NCBI GenBank assembly: GCA_965246925.1
Contig: OZ251994.1
Span: 62,001 to 126,000 of the forward strand
DNA: 64,000 nt
DNA from: JANPPS01 sp965246925
Lineage (GTDB): Bacteria; Pseudomonadota; Alphaproteobacteria; Acetobacterales; Acetobacteraceae
Reading direction: 5' to 3'
The position numbers and the translations under genes were made by a program. Shown piece after piece: positions 26,003-35,584 of this stretch. The notes under the pieces were generated by a model. The model was not told the origin of the DNA and did no database searches. It was given only the letters and a program-made list of their open reading frames with translations. Within the stretch, counting starts at the first letter, position 1. The number at the start of each line of letters is the position of its first letter.

Positions 26003-26039
26003 GCCGCTTCCGCCACCCGCGCGCGTTCTGCCAGCGTTA
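24996..26039. repeat. 1044-bp duplicated effector front, copy 1
   Basis: It matches 34541-35584 at a constant offset of 9545 with very few mismatches (for example T versus Y before EGDIRF). It spans the last ~40 bp of a DUF2169 gene and the first ~335 codons of the DUF4150 effector. The ends of identity mark the breakpoints of a toxin-domain exchange. Confidence 0.9.
25999..26039 (-). pseudogene. DUF2169 tail remnant
   Basis: The minus strand encodes LAERARVAEAA and a TGA overlapping the effector ATG (ATGA), identical to the end of the DUF2169 gene at 35544. Nothing else of that gene is present. The following 26040-26141 up to the SUKH-like stop shows no coding signal. The scrap shows that the effector front was copied from the 35544-type locus. 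Confidence 0.85.
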
Positions 26040-26141
26040 CCGAGTTCAAGGACGCCGCTGTCTTTCCGTGCCGATCGTTTGCCCCTCCCGAACGGCGATG
26101 GCAGAGTAAGTCAATCCACGCGAATTTGACGGGTCAGGCTC

Positions 26142-26780
26142 TTAAGGGTCAACGACAAGCCTGACATCTGACCCATCCGGCAACTTGCGTATCTGCGACG
26201 CAAACTCGCCGAAAAACCTAAGAACCTTATCCCCGTTCATCGAAACTAGGTTCCCGGTATCAAAAGAACCACCCATCGTGAATGGCTGTTTTGGAAATAA
26301 GCGTCTGCGCCCCTCGAGTTTTCCATTCGCTATCTGCCACGAACGCGCAAATCCGTTACCCGTTAGAAAATCGTAGTCTTCTAAAATCAGCTTAGCCCAT
26401 TCTCCCAGGGAAGCAGCGAAAAAGGTTGTTCTCCCAGTCTCACATTCGAACCGTGCTATTTCGTTTTTGAAAAAACAGAATTGGTTACCAAAGATATCTT
26501 CAGAAAAACTAAATAAATTATCGGCCTCACCATTGTAAGCGAACTTCCAGGTTTCACTCAAGTTCCAATCAACACTTCCAATGTGCTCGAGAAAGGACTG
26601 TACCGGAAACACGTATAAGGCGGACTCAAATGCAAAGAAGCCATTTTTATATGAATACATTTCATTGAGCTCATTTAGATTTGATTCCGATATAGTGGAG
26701 TTGGAGAACTCCAGGGCTAACTTCCCTGGAACCAAAGGTTCACTCCCAAGCTGAACTAGCTTCTCTAAACTTTTGTGCAC
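26142..26780 (-). CDS. SUKH-like (SMI1/KNR4) immunity protein for the NucA/NucB-type effector
   Basis: The 212-residue AT-rich gene encodes YKNGFFAFESALYVFPV, FSEDIFGNQFCFF, FECETGRTTFFA, EWAKLILEDYDFLTGNG and a C-terminal IRKLPDGSDVRLV. This pattern is typical of a SMI1/KNR4-like family of bacterial immunity proteins. It starts 20 bp after the stop of the NucA/NucB-type nuclease. The toxin itself ends in a similar RNLPDGSRVRIV motif, an intriguing shared sequence at both C-termini. Cytoplasmic, no signal peptide. Confidence 0.7.
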   Translation of the reverse strand: MHKSLEKLVQLGSEPLVPGKLALEFSNSTISESNLNELNEMYSYKNGFFAFESALYVFPVQSFLEHIGSVDWNLSETWKFAYNGEADNLFSFSEDIFGNQFCFFKNEIARFECETGRTTFFAASLGEWAKLILEDYDFLTGNGFARSWQIANGKLEGRRRLFPKQPFTMGGSFDTGNLVSMNGDKVLRFFGEFASQIRKLPDGSDVRLVVDP

Positions 26781-26800
26781 TTTGGTCTCCAGTAATGGAA

Positions 26801-27409
26801 TTAAGGTTTAGGTTTTGGAACTATCCTAACTCTCGACCCATCAGGAAGATTACGCATTTGACCTCCCATTGATGCCCCAGCCCCTCGGTTATCGCCAGAC
26901 GGGATTGTTCGAACGCTCGAACCTTTTCCGCCCTCTTCTAGGACAGCAGGTGGATACTCGTCACGATCTTTACCAGCTTCAGTTGGCGTTCCGGATGTCG
27001 CAGCTCTCCGTCGAGCCTCTGCACCATCCCGATCGATTGTGCCTTCAGCCGGGTGCCCTGCATCCTGGGCGTCTTGCACATGTTGCGCCGCTTCAGGATA
27101 TTTGTCGGGGTCAATGTGAATGTCGGTCGGAGGGGGCAGTGTATCCTTCTCGCCTGATCCGTCTGCATCGGCCGACGTGTTAGCAGAGCAGTTGCAGACC
27201 GCGACAGGCGGACTGGCAGCCGCCCGTCTGTTGGCTTCCTCCTCCGCATTCTTATGAAGCTTCCATAGAACCGCGCCAGCCGCCAGAACCGCCCATCCAA
27301 CGGGGCCGCTGACCACTTCGAGAATAGCGACAGCTGCCGCGGCAGCGCCTTCGCCCATCACTATCGTTCCGCCGGCTGCTCCTGCGCCTGCCAGAATTGG
27401 TAGGACCAT
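26801..27409 (-). CDS. NucA/NucB-type deoxyribonuclease effector
   Basis: The 202-residue product has an N-terminal hydrophobic Gly/Ala segment (residues ~3-50) and a linker with CNC. The C-terminal domain carries DRDEYPPA (148-155), EGGKGSSVRTIPSGDNRGAG and LPDGSRVRIV. The DRDEYPxA motif is the signature of the NucA/NucB sporulation-type DNase family. ATG 27409 was chosen because it follows the DUF4123 stop by 2 bp, although the frame is open further upstream. Delivered through a DUF4123 adaptor and VgrG, it would degrade DNA in the target cell; the N-terminal hydrophobic region may assist entry. Confidence 0.8.
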   Translation of the reverse strand: MVLPILAGAGAAGGTIVMGEGAAAAAVAILEVVSGPVGWAVLAAGAVLWKLHKNAEEEANRRAAASPPVAVCNCSANTSADADGSGEKDTLPPPTDIHIDPDKYPEAAQHVQDAQDAGHPAEGTIDRDGAEARRRAATSGTPTEAGKDRDEYPPAVLEEGGKGSSVRTIPSGDNRGAGASMGGQMRNLPDGSRVRIVPKPKP

Positions 27410-27411
27410 AA

Positions 27412-28335
27412 TTAGGAATCCCCGCTTGAGCGAGAAGCTCGAACGACCTGGCGCATAACGATCTCGACGGCTTCGTCCGGCGGCCTTCCTCCAGAGGTAA
27501 TTGCCGAGGTGACTTGAGGACTCGTTGCCGCCTTGCCGTTCGTAATCAGCATGATATAGGCCCACTTCAAGTGTGCGCGCTCGCCCGCAATGCCCAACGC
27601 CTTACCGGTTTCTTCCGCTCGCAACACTCGGTCGTTAAGATCAGCCTGACTGAGACGGCTGGCCATCTCAGGTGCTACATCGAGAAGGTAAGTCCTTATC
27701 TTGCGCCGGGATCGCTGCTGCATGCTGGTGTCCATTGCCGCGATCTGTTCGGCATTGATGGAAAGCATGTCCCGGGGTGAAACTGGCAATTCCGGAAAGC
27801 GCTGAATCCGCCGTAAGCCGAAGCCACCCAGTTTTTCGGGATCGATCGCGACGGCCTCATCGCACGGGCCAAGCACACGAGCGAACTGCGCTTCGTCCAG
27901 CAACGGCATGACCACGGACAGCACGCGCGGGTCCCAGTACCGGAAGAGCACCGTCTCAGCAGTCGCGCCCGCTTTGTCCGGACTGACAGCCTTCCGCACC
28001 TTAACTAAGTTTAAACGCCTGAGGTGATCGTAGAGCGCCGCCGATCCACTCCGGCACGACCAGAATACGACAGCAGGATTTTCTCCTACGAGATTGAGCA
28101 CCTTGCCTGTTTCGGCGGGTGATTTAATCGAGATTAGCCATGGCCCAAAACGCTGCACGTCCCGGCTAGTCTCGCCCAGGAACAATGAGCGTGCCATGAA
28201 GCCCAAAGCATTTAAGGCCTTGGCCACGTCATGGAAATGTCCGCCGTCGACCACAGCACAAACAGGGCCTTGCATCTGGGCAATAACGGCTTCAAGCCGC
28301 GCGCGGTCGGTTGGAGTAGGCGCAAGATCGCTCAT
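27412..28335 (-). CDS. DUF4123 adaptor for the NucA/NucB-type effector
   Basis: The 307-residue product matches DUF4123 (VCAVVDGGHFHDVAKALN, FGPWLISIKSPAET, AVVFWSCRSGSAALYDHLR, LFRYWDPRVLSVVMPLLD) and aligns over its length with 17527-18507. It starts 3 bp after the stop of a delta-N vgrG whose tail ends APLVRR. Its role is to bring the following nuclease to VgrG. Identity to the other DUF4123 is only moderate, so the two adaptors appear specific to their own toxins. Confidence 0.9.
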   Translation of the reverse strand: MSDLAPTPTDRARLEAVIAQMQGPVCAVVDGGHFHDVAKALNALGFMARSLFLGETSRDVQRFGPWLISIKSPAETGKVLNLVGENPAVVFWSCRSGSAALYDHLRRLNLVKVRKAVSPDKAGATAETVLFRYWDPRVLSVVMPLLDEAQFARVLGPCDEAVAIDPEKLGGFGLRRIQRFPELPVSPRDMLSINAEQIAAMDTSMQQRSRRKIRTYLLDVAPEMASRLSQADLNDRVLRAEETGKALGIAGERAHLKWAYIMLITNGKAATSPQVTSAITSGGRPPDEAVEIVMRQVVRASRSSGDS

Positions 28336-28338
28336 CGA

Positions 28339-30018
28339 TCAGCGCCGCACCAACGGAGCGCCACTCAAGGCCATCTCCTTTAGGCACATGCTGGGTGGTA
28401 AGGGCAAAGCACCAGGCACGATCGCGGGAATATATAGAACAGGCCCAGCGCTTAGCGTCAATTGCGCCACCGCACCTTTCACAAACACTGTATTGGCGCC
28501 CTCAATAGAAACTATTCCAGCCTTGTCCATCTCAATTCGTGCTTGACCGACGGTGACCGAGAAGCGCTCGCCCACCCTAATGTCCAACGTTTTACCAACG
28601 TCGATTGTCATGGTCTGGCCGACCGACACCTCTGAGGACTGGCCGGCGGTCAGGCTATAGGCCTGACCAACGTTCGTCTTGAACGTCGTGCCGACATTGA
28701 TCACCTTTGCAACTCCAACCTGCTCGGCGCTGGCGACCCCGACCGTGTCCGACTTAAACGCGCCTACTATCGTGTTCATAACGCCGGACATTCCAAACAA
28801 CCCGGCAACCGCCCCGCCCACGCCGCCGCCTGAACCGCTGAGCGCCGCGCCGGCGTCCATCCGAGGGCTTGGTCCGGCCACCACCCCATTACGAGACCCT
28901 AGCGCGCCTCCGCTCAGAAAACCAAGCGCCATTGTTCCCAAGCCGCCCGCGAAATCGCCACCGCCCGCGCCGCTCAGCAATCCGGCCGTCTGTGGCGCCA
29001 GCGCCGCCGCCTGCGCCGCAATGCCCGCTGCCATCGGGCCCACACCCCCCACAGTCACGTTCATCGACCCGCCGACCTCGTGCTTCTGGTTGCCCGCAAC
29101 CTCCACGCTGCGGCTGCCGCCCACGGACTGCACCTGGTGCGAGTCCACCCGCTCGGTCTGGTTGTTGCCCACCTTGATCGTGTGGTCGTGCTGCGCGTGC
29201 ATGTGCATGCGTTCGGCGCCGGGCTGGTCTTCCATCGTGAATTCGTTGAAGCCGGTGCCCTTATACGTGTTGCTCCGCATCACCATCCGCGTCTTCTGCG
29301 CCGGCAAGCTGTAGGGCACGCGTTGCTGCGGGTTGGGCACCAGGCCCGCCACCACCGGACGGTCCGGGTCGCCGTCCAAATAGGTCACCATCGCCTCCAT
29401 CCCGATCCTGGGGATCACCTGCGCGCCCCAGCCGCCGCCCCCCCAGCTCTGGATCACCCGCACCCAGCACGTGTCCGTCCCGTCCTTCTTCGCCCGGCGG
29501 TCCCAGGGGAACCACAGCTTGACGCGGCCGTACTCGTCCGTGTGGATCTCCTCGCCCTCCGGGCCCGCCACGATGCCGATCTGCGTGCCGTCCAGCCGCG
29601 GGCGGTGCGTGTCGCGGTGGGGGGTCGCGGGCAGGCGGGATGGTAGCGCCATAAAGCTGTTGGTGTAATCGCGGGCGTTGTCCTCCGGCTCGAAGCTATG
29701 GTCCTCCATGATGTGAGTCATGCTCAGCACCACGTGCTCCTCATACTTCGGGCCGTGCTTGCTCACGTCATACGGCTTGAACAGCTGACCCGGCGCCAGC
29801 GTCTTCGTGTCACCCCCGCCCTCGATCCGCTCGTGATCCACCTCCGTCGCCGGTTTGCGCAGCTTCGTCGCCCGCGCCGCCTCGGTCACATCGCCGATGC
29901 GGGACGGGTACTCATACAGCTCATACTTCCCGTTGCCGGGCAGCTTCACCAGCGAATCCGTCCGCCCCCGCGGCACCGTGCCCGGCGTCTCGAAATTCCA
30001 GTCGCCGCCCGCCCGCAT
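28339..30018 (-). pseudogene. vgrG: 5'-truncated vgrG (delta-N copy 3), DUF4123-type tail
   Basis: The frame of 559 codons again begins at the codon equivalent to residue 229 (MRAGGDWNFETPG). It is intact to the tail, which ends VLYIPAIVPGAL and APLVRR. No Shine-Dalgarno sequence precedes ATG 30018 and no earlier start exists in frame. The first ~250 codons are almost identical to delta-N copy 1, and about 750 bp are almost identical to the full-length vgrG. Without residues 1-228 it should not assemble alone. Confidence 0.8.
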
Positions 30019-31204
30019 GCCCGGGCCGAGCGGGTCTGGCCGGGTTGTCAGCGATGGGTCCGGACCCTCGCGCCGGAAGCCGTCCTGCCGCAGGCGCGCG
30101 GCGGGTTCCCGCTATCTAGCGGGTCTATTCTCGTTATGGGAACGGCAGTTCACTGCCCAGTGCTGCCAGCAAGACGGATGTGAGGCCACTGCCACCGGGC
30201 ACGAAGGTGAGTTCGACCACGCGGGCTTCGTCCAGGAAATAGGACACGCGGGTGCCGGGGCCGGTGTGATTGATGGAGAGCTTGGTTTGAGCCGTGGCGA
30301 AGGTCTCCGCGAACTCATCCAGCCTATAGGGCAGCGCGGCTTGCGGCGGGGTGAGCCGTGCCCGCTCGAGCACCAGGGCGTCGGCCCAGCCGGGCACCCC
30401 CGTCTTTTCCCGGCGATACAGCACGAGTTCGAGCCCGGCACGATCGTGCGTAAGGGTGACGCGGGTGCGGGGCGCGGCCAGCCCGTCCGGCACGGGGAGG
30501 CCGAGCTGGTCGAGCAGAGCGAGCAACCAGGGGCCGATGCCGTAGCGGTTGATGCGAACGGCGATCTCGGCGGCGAGGGCGCGGTCGACAATCATGATAC
30601 CTCAGGCATTCATCGCACCGGTGGGTTGCCGGGATAGTCGATGCGGGTCCAGCCCTTGCCGTCAAAGCAGAGAATATCCCGGAACCCGACGGTCCAGAGT
30701 ACGCCATCGGCTGACGTTACGGTATGGATGTCAGCGATGTCAGGCGTAAGCCCGGTGGTCACGCGGTCGAGCCGGCCGTTATGAAAGGTGAACAGCCCAG
30801 TGGGCCCGCCGAACCCGCCATTGGCGGTGATCCATAGCTTGCCCTGGAACAGCGTCATGCTGTTGAACGACAGGTCACCACCGGGTGAGAGGTCGCGGAA
30901 GCCGTCCTTGTGATTGCCGCAGAGGAGGGTGCCCTTGCTGCCGCAAATCCAGATCCGCTTTTCGTCCTCGACGACGATTTCGAACAGGTTGTTCTTGGGA
31001 ATCCCCTCGGTAATCCACTGCGACCGCTCGCCATTCCAGAGCAGAAGCCCGCCATCGTAGCCGGTGAGGTAGATTTCGTATTCGCGGGGGCCATTGATAA
31101 AACTAAATAGTTTGCGACGATCATTTGTGAACATGGCCACTAAGAACTGAATATCGCCCTGTTCAGCCGCACGTTTTGTGTTTGCAAGGTCCGTTTGGAG
31201 TGAC
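29270..31204. repeat. ~1.9-kb duplicated segment, copy 2
   Basis: This is the partner of 10314-12248 in direct orientation. It includes the start of delta-N vgrG, the linker 30019-30133, the 153-residue gene and two thirds of the propeller gene. Confidence 0.85.
30134..30595 (-). CDS. conserved ~150-residue partner of the AHH toxin/propeller pair, copy 3
   Basis: The product is identical to that at 11178-11639 (WLLALLDQLGLPVPDG; VSYFLDEARVVELTFVPGG) although the upstream toxin differs. If this protein were the specific immunity factor it should differ between the two toxin variants. Its invariance argues for a shared accessory role, such as a chaperone or a co-factor of the propeller. Function unknown. 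Confidence 0.7.
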   Translation of the reverse strand: MIVDRALAAEIAVRINRYGIGPWLLALLDQLGLPVPDGLAAPRTRVTLTHDRAGLELVLYRREKTGVPGWADALVLERARLTPPQAALPYRLDEFAETFATAQTKLSINHTGPGTRVSYFLDEARVVELTFVPGGSGLTSVLLAALGSELPFP

Positions 31205-31623
31205 CGGTCTAACAACTCCCACTGGCTGCCGAACCTTTCAAAAATTTGTCCATCGGCACCGCACGCGTAAATGCCATTCCTGATCTGAATAATATTTAAA
31301 AGATCATGTCCAGATTGACCCCTAGCACGTATTTGCTCTATGCGGCCGTGCTGACTGTCCTTAATGAAAAGTTCGCCTGATATGCAAACAGCGGCTAGCA
31401 CCTTATCCGTCGAACCAGGCTCGATGATAGCTCTGATGCCGGTGGTATAATACATCAAATCGTGAAAAAGCCAGTCGTTGTTGTCGAGACTGAATTGACA
31501 CAGTCGGGTTCTAGGATAAAATGGATCTTTTTTCAGATCGGCATCGAATGCCGCAGACAAAAAAAGAACACTTTCAGAGCCGGAGTAGGCTCTTTTGAAA
31601 CTTACCCGATCACTATCTCGCAT
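30610..31623 (-). CDS. beta-propeller-like putative immunity protein, copy 3
   Basis: The 337-residue protein is identical to the 11654 copy from SLQTDLANTKRAAEQGD onward. Its first ~140 residues are distinct (VSFKRAYSGSESVLFLSAAF; WLFHDLMYYTTGIRAII). ATG 31623 overlaps the toxin stop by 11 bp. A sharp border between variable front and conserved back lies at 31204. The variable part adjoins the variable toxin domain, as expected if it forms the toxin-binding surface. Confidence 0.65.
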   Translation of the reverse strand: MRDSDRVSFKRAYSGSESVLFLSAAFDADLKKDPFYPRTRLCQFSLDNNDWLFHDLMYYTTGIRAIIEPGSTDKVLAAVCISGELFIKDSQHGRIEQIRARGQSGHDLLNIIQIRNGIYACGADGQIFERFGSQWELLDRSLQTDLANTKRAAEQGDIQFLVAMFTNDRRKLFSFINGPREYEIYLTGYDGGLLLWNGERSQWITEGIPKNNLFEIVVEDEKRIWICGSKGTLLCGNHKDGFRDLSPGGDLSFNSMTLFQGKLWITANGGFGGPTGLFTFHNGRLDRVTTGLTPDIADIHTVTSADGVLWTVGFRDILCFDGKGWTRIDYPGNPPVR

Positions 31624-33184
31624 TAGTTCCGCCTATTGCACTACACCAATTATCTTTCGTCGCACCAGCCTCCAAGGCCGCGTAAGCCTCTCCGTCCTTG
31701 TCAGGGAGTTGTTGAGAAGTCCTCCCAAGTTGATTGGTATCGCGGCCGGAATACTGTTTATTAATCGCGTCGGTGATGTCTTTTGCACAACCTTTCGCGG
31801 CTATAGTCGAGGCCATAGAGATACTTTTTATCTCAGATATGGAGAGCGTGCCCTTGGGCCTACTTGCCTCTCCTAAAAGAGCAATTACTTCATCGCCCGA
31901 GTGTGCCCAGTAGTGCTGCCGAAAAGCATCTCCGGGCTGGGATGGATCATCCCGTGACAGTCTCGCAGTACCTGTAACACAGATACTCATCCCCTCTTGG
32001 AAAGTTGGCATTTTCGGGATGCGCTTCTCGCCCGCTTCACCTTCGCCGCGATTACCGTAGCGAAGGGCATAGTCAGGAACAATATGGTGCGCTTGCATTC
32101 CCTGCGCTTTGCATAGATCCTTCATCACCGAGTAGCTGTCGACCTTGCAGCGGCGGCGCTCCTCTTCCTCGCTGATCCGGGCGCCCTCGCCACCGCCGTC
32201 AACCGAAGGCTGCTCGGTAGGCTTTTCCTCAAGCAAAGCGGCCACTTCTTGGCCGTTGAGAGTTCTTATGTCTACTCGGCGCCCTGCGCGAGCACTCAAA
32301 ATATCGTTGGCTATTGCAACTCTGTCTTCAGGCTGAATGAGAAGCCCGTACTTACTCGGCGGTACATTCAGTATATCCAGAGGAGACTTTAACGGTCGTC
32401 GACCCCAAAGCAGGTTTTGATCGGCAATGACCTTTACGCCCGTTGGCGAAAATATCACTCCCATCGCCCGGTCCTCGTCTTCGACCTCCTGATCGGTCAT
32501 GGTCTGACGTCTCAGCAAATCTCGAAGCGGCAACGACCATATCCCGAACCGCCGTAGCAGCACCGAGCCGGACGGACGGCCCGGGGGAGGGCGGGGCGGT
32601 GGTGACGTGGGGGTGCCCGGTATAGGCTGTGGCGGGCTTACTGGTGGAACCGCAGTCGGTGCCGGTGAAGTGAAGCGCTGGTCTGTATCGTTGTAGGCCA
32701 AATGCGCGCCGGGCCGAGAGAAGCTCGGGTCGGGCGCAGCATCCGACATGATTTGTGGTTCATTGTTGACCTGGGTTGCCACCGACCCCGCAATCCGATC
32801 CGTATCCGGCGGTGGCTCATAGACAGCAGTATCCCGCGTAAACTGGCACTCCCCCACTGTGTTCCGGTTGTTCATGTAACAGCGGTCCAGGTGCCGGATC
32901 ACGGGCGAGCCCTCGACCCGGAACTGTGCCGCATGCTCGATCGGCTCGCAGATGCCGCCATGCGTGCCGGACGCCACGCCCCCGCCCGTGCCGGCCTCGT
33001 CGCCGTGCACGTGCTGGGAGACGCTGGCCAGGCGCATCATCGCTGGCCGGTGAAGAATACCGTCGCGGCATAGCCCTCGTCATGGCCGCCGTACTCCACG
33101 ACATTGTAGAGCGTCGGCACCATCCGGGATGAGGTTCACGCTTGGCGCCAGGCTTACGATATTGAAAGCGTCGGTGTCCCGCAT
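31613..33184 (-). pseudogene. DUF4150/AHH nuclease effector with a frameshifted N-terminus
   Basis: From codon MMRLASVSQHVHGDE (33040) onward 475 codons are open and close to the effector at 12674, with a distinct toxin end (QAHHIVPDYALRYGN, SICVTGTARL, HYWAHSGDE). The expected N-terminus starts at ATG 33184 (MRDTDAFNIVSLAPSVNL), but a ~14-bp deletion near 33125 and a one-base loss near 33043 break the frame. Translation from 33040 would lack the front of the PAAR-like domain and might not be exported. The toxin domain itself appears intact, so its immunity genes still matter. Confidence 0.8.
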
Positions 33185-33237
33185 CGCCTCGCGCGGATCC
33201 TGGGTGGCCCAGGGGTCCGGGCTCGACTTGCAGATTC

Positions 33238-33969
33238 CTATCGAGCGGCCGAACCGATGTTCCGGATAATTTTCTTTACACCAAACGGCTGAGTATCGGT
33301 AGCCGGGTAAAGTCTCGTAAGCTTGAAGGTTGTGATCTGGGTCAGGAACAAAAGATGTTCGATTAAGCCCAACCGCCGTACGTTTTCCAATTTTGGCTCG
33401 CCGCCAAAGTTTAGCGCTGGAACGAAGCCATAGATCTCACCTGGGGAAAGCTGGCCTAGTTTTGCCAGGGCCTGTGGAAACAACATCTCCCCGGCGGCAT
33501 CGTAGGGTAAGTCGTCGTCCGACTCGATCCCACCTTGAAGGGCCAGGCCGACCCCGAAATCCGGCACAGATGGAGGCGCGTCCGCAAGTTCAGGACGAGT
33601 TGGCAGCGCCGGGTCATCGGTCGCATCGAATATCTCCGCTTCTCCGAAACGTACGTAGAGGTAAACGTCTCTATGGCCCCAGCAGATCAGGTCACCGAAA
33701 GCGAAATATCCTATTATGCTGAGTTCAGCGGGGTGAAACTCAGGGTCATCAGCAAACAATGACCTTACAACTGGATCTAGCGCCGAAGGATTGGGTATCC
33801 AAAACTTTCCCTTTCCATATGACCCTGAGCCATGCTGGCTTAAGAACAGCAGTAATCCGGGTGGGATACGATTTTCTACCTGACGCAGCTCATTCCTAGA
33901 AAGGATTTGGTGATGTTCCGGCTCACCATGACTACGAATGATCTCGGCGAACACATCGAAAATAGCCAT
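33238..33969 (-). CDS. Tdi-type immunity protein (GAD-like + DUF1851) for the adjacent Tde effector
   Basis: The 243-residue product starts MAIFDVFAEIIRSHGEPEH and has the GAD-like part (PPGLLLFLSQHGSGSYGKGKFW) and the DUF1851 part (SPGEIYGFVPALNFGG, KLENVRRLGLIEHLLF). It begins 33 bp after the Ntox15 effector gene 34003-35547. The combination of Ntox15 toxin with GAD-like/DUF1851 immunity is the known Tde/Tdi pairing. The C-terminal third is almost identical to 14305-15036, whereas the N-terminal part has diverged. Confidence 0.88.
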   Translation of the reverse strand: MAIFDVFAEIIRSHGEPEHHQILSRNELRQVENRIPPGLLLFLSQHGSGSYGKGKFWIPNPSALDPVVRSLFADDPEFHPAELSIIGYFAFGDLICWGHRDVYLYVRFGEAEIFDATDDPALPTRPELADAPPSVPDFGVGLALQGGIESDDDLPYDAAGEMLFPQALAKLGQLSPGEIYGFVPALNFGGEPKLENVRRLGLIEHLLFLTQITTFKLTRLYPATDTQPFGVKKIIRNIGSAAR

Positions 33970-34002
33970 ATGTTTAGATCTCCAAGGTATGTATAACGCG
34001 CA

Positions 34003-35547
34003 TCAACAGACCGATAGCCGGATATTCATGGGACACTTCAAAGCGGCCATCTCCGCAGCGTATCGGCGCAATGCTCCACGACGCCGATCAGCCGGCCACT
34101 CGCGGCCAATCGCCTGGTTTGCATCCGCGTCCCCCATCCCGATGATGTCACTTGGGTCTCCTCCAGCAACCATATCGAGCCGGTGAAGGGCGTTTAGTCT
34201 GTCGAGATGTGTCTCCCATTGTCCCAAAGTATGCGTTAGAAGGAACCTCGTTCTGTTCCGCGCGATATAGTCGTCCCGCGCGGCTTTCTGCGCAGACCTG
34301 GCTTGTGGTCGTAAGCTGTCGACGGTTCCGTTTGCTGGAATGCTGGTAACAACTTGCGCCGGCGTCTTCGCGTTCAGTGCGTCCTGCTGCATTTTAAGCT
34401 GATCATCGAACTTGTGCGGAATCTCTGGATCAGATGACTCCTTCTTGTCGAAACAGATCGTCTCACTGCGGCACTTCGGGTCAGAGTCGACCCGGACGTT
34501 GCCGTCGGGGATCGGTACTGGCGGCGGTTGATGAGGCCGTTTCTTCTCCTCTTCCAGTTTGCGCTCGTTCTCCCGGATGCCCTCTGCCGAAGGCCAGGGC
34601 CGCTCAACCAACTCCTTGAACTCCGCCGGAGTCATCGCCCGGAAATCGACAATCTCGCCTTTCTTTAACGACAGCAGCTTGTTGGCAAACCGGATATCGC
34701 CCTCATACCCGACGTAAGGCAACGGACCGTCGGCCTCCTTGATAGCGCCGCCTTGCCCCGTTCCGCGCGGCACTTGCTCTTCCAGGATGATCATTAGCTG
34801 CCGGGCAACATCGCCCGCCTCACCGGACGCGACCTCCCGTGCCCATTCACCGACCACGGCGCCGCTCGCCCATGCGAGGCTGAGCAGTATCGAGGCGCCT
34901 ACACCCCCGATCGGGGGCCGTATGCCTGTAATGGGCGGCAACGTCTCGATCGGCGGCGCGAAAGTTGGCGGAGAGTAGGCAAATCCAAGCAACGCGGGCG
35001 CGACCGAGTCAGCCACGGTCATGGGCGCTCGGGACGCTTCGCTTCTGACCGTTGGCGCGCTACCCGGGATAGGGTCGCGGTCAGGCGGGGCTGCGTAGGT
35101 CGCCGTGTCGCGGACAAAAACCGCCTCCCCCACCGTGTTGCGATTGTTCATCCAGAACCGGTCAAGGTGCCGAATAACCGGCGACCCCTCCGCCAGCACC
35201 TGCGGTGCATGCCCGATCGGCTCGCAGATGCCGCCATGCGTGCCGGACTTGACCCCGCCGCCAGTGCCCTGCTCATCGCCATGCACATGTTGCGTGAAAC
35301 TGCGCAGCACCATTGCCCGCTGGCTCGTGAACCGCACAGTCGGCGTGTAGCTCTCGTCGTGTCCGGCGTAGTCCACCAAGTTATACGGCAACGGCACCAT
35401 AACGTTGCCGCGCGGCGTCAGGTTGATGCTTGGGGCCAGGCTCACGATCCGTGCCTGGTCGTTGTCGCGCAGACCCTCCTGCGGGGCCGTCGTGGCCCAC
35501 GGGTCCGGGCGCGGCGGCGTAGGACCGGACGGAGAAAGCTCGCTCAT
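34003..35547 (-). CDS. T6SS effector: DUF4150 PAAR-like domain with Ntox15 (Tde-type) DNase C-terminus
   Basis: The 514-residue product has the DUF4150 PAAR-like domain (residues ~45-150), a Pro/Gly linker with a possible membrane segment (SILLSLAWASGAVVG), and from ~385 the Ntox15 domain: CFDKKESSDPEIP, QLKMQQDALNAKTPAQV, then HRLDMVAGGDPSDIIGMGD with the HxxD motif (H-R-L-D) and NQAIGREW. The ATG overlaps the DUF2169 stop (ATGA). With full-length vgrG and DUF2169 upstream and Tdi downstream, this is the one module in the window in which every part looks intact, so it is probably the active effector. Confidence 0.88.
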   Translation of the reverse strand: MSELSPSGPTPPRPDPWATTAPQEGLRDNDQARIVSLAPSINLTPRGNVMVPLPYNLVDYAGHDESYTPTVRFTSQRAMVLRSFTQHVHGDEQGTGGGVKSGTHGGICEPIGHAPQVLAEGSPVIRHLDRFWMNNRNTVGEAVFVRDTATYAAPPDRDPIPGSAPTVRSEASRAPMTVADSVAPALLGFAYSPPTFAPPIETLPPITGIRPPIGGVGASILLSLAWASGAVVGEWAREVASGEAGDVARQLMIILEEQVPRGTGQGGAIKEADGPLPYVGYEGDIRFANKLLSLKKGEIVDFRAMTPAEFKELVERPWPSAEGIRENERKLEEEKKRPHQPPPVPIPDGNVRVDSDPKCRSETICFDKKESSDPEIPHKFDDQLKMQQDALNAKTPAQVVTSIPANGTVDSLRPQARSAQKAARDDYIARNRTRFLLTHTLGQWETHLDRLNALHRLDMVAGGDPSDIIGMGDADANQAIGREWPADRRRGALRRYAAEMAALKCPMNIRLSVC

Positions 35548-35584
35548 GCCGCTTCCGCCACCCGCGCGCGTTCTGCCAGCGTTA
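34541..35584. repeat. 1044-bp duplicated effector front, copy 2
   Basis: This is the partner of 24996-26039 and probably the source, since here the DUF2169 gene is complete. Confidence 0.9.
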
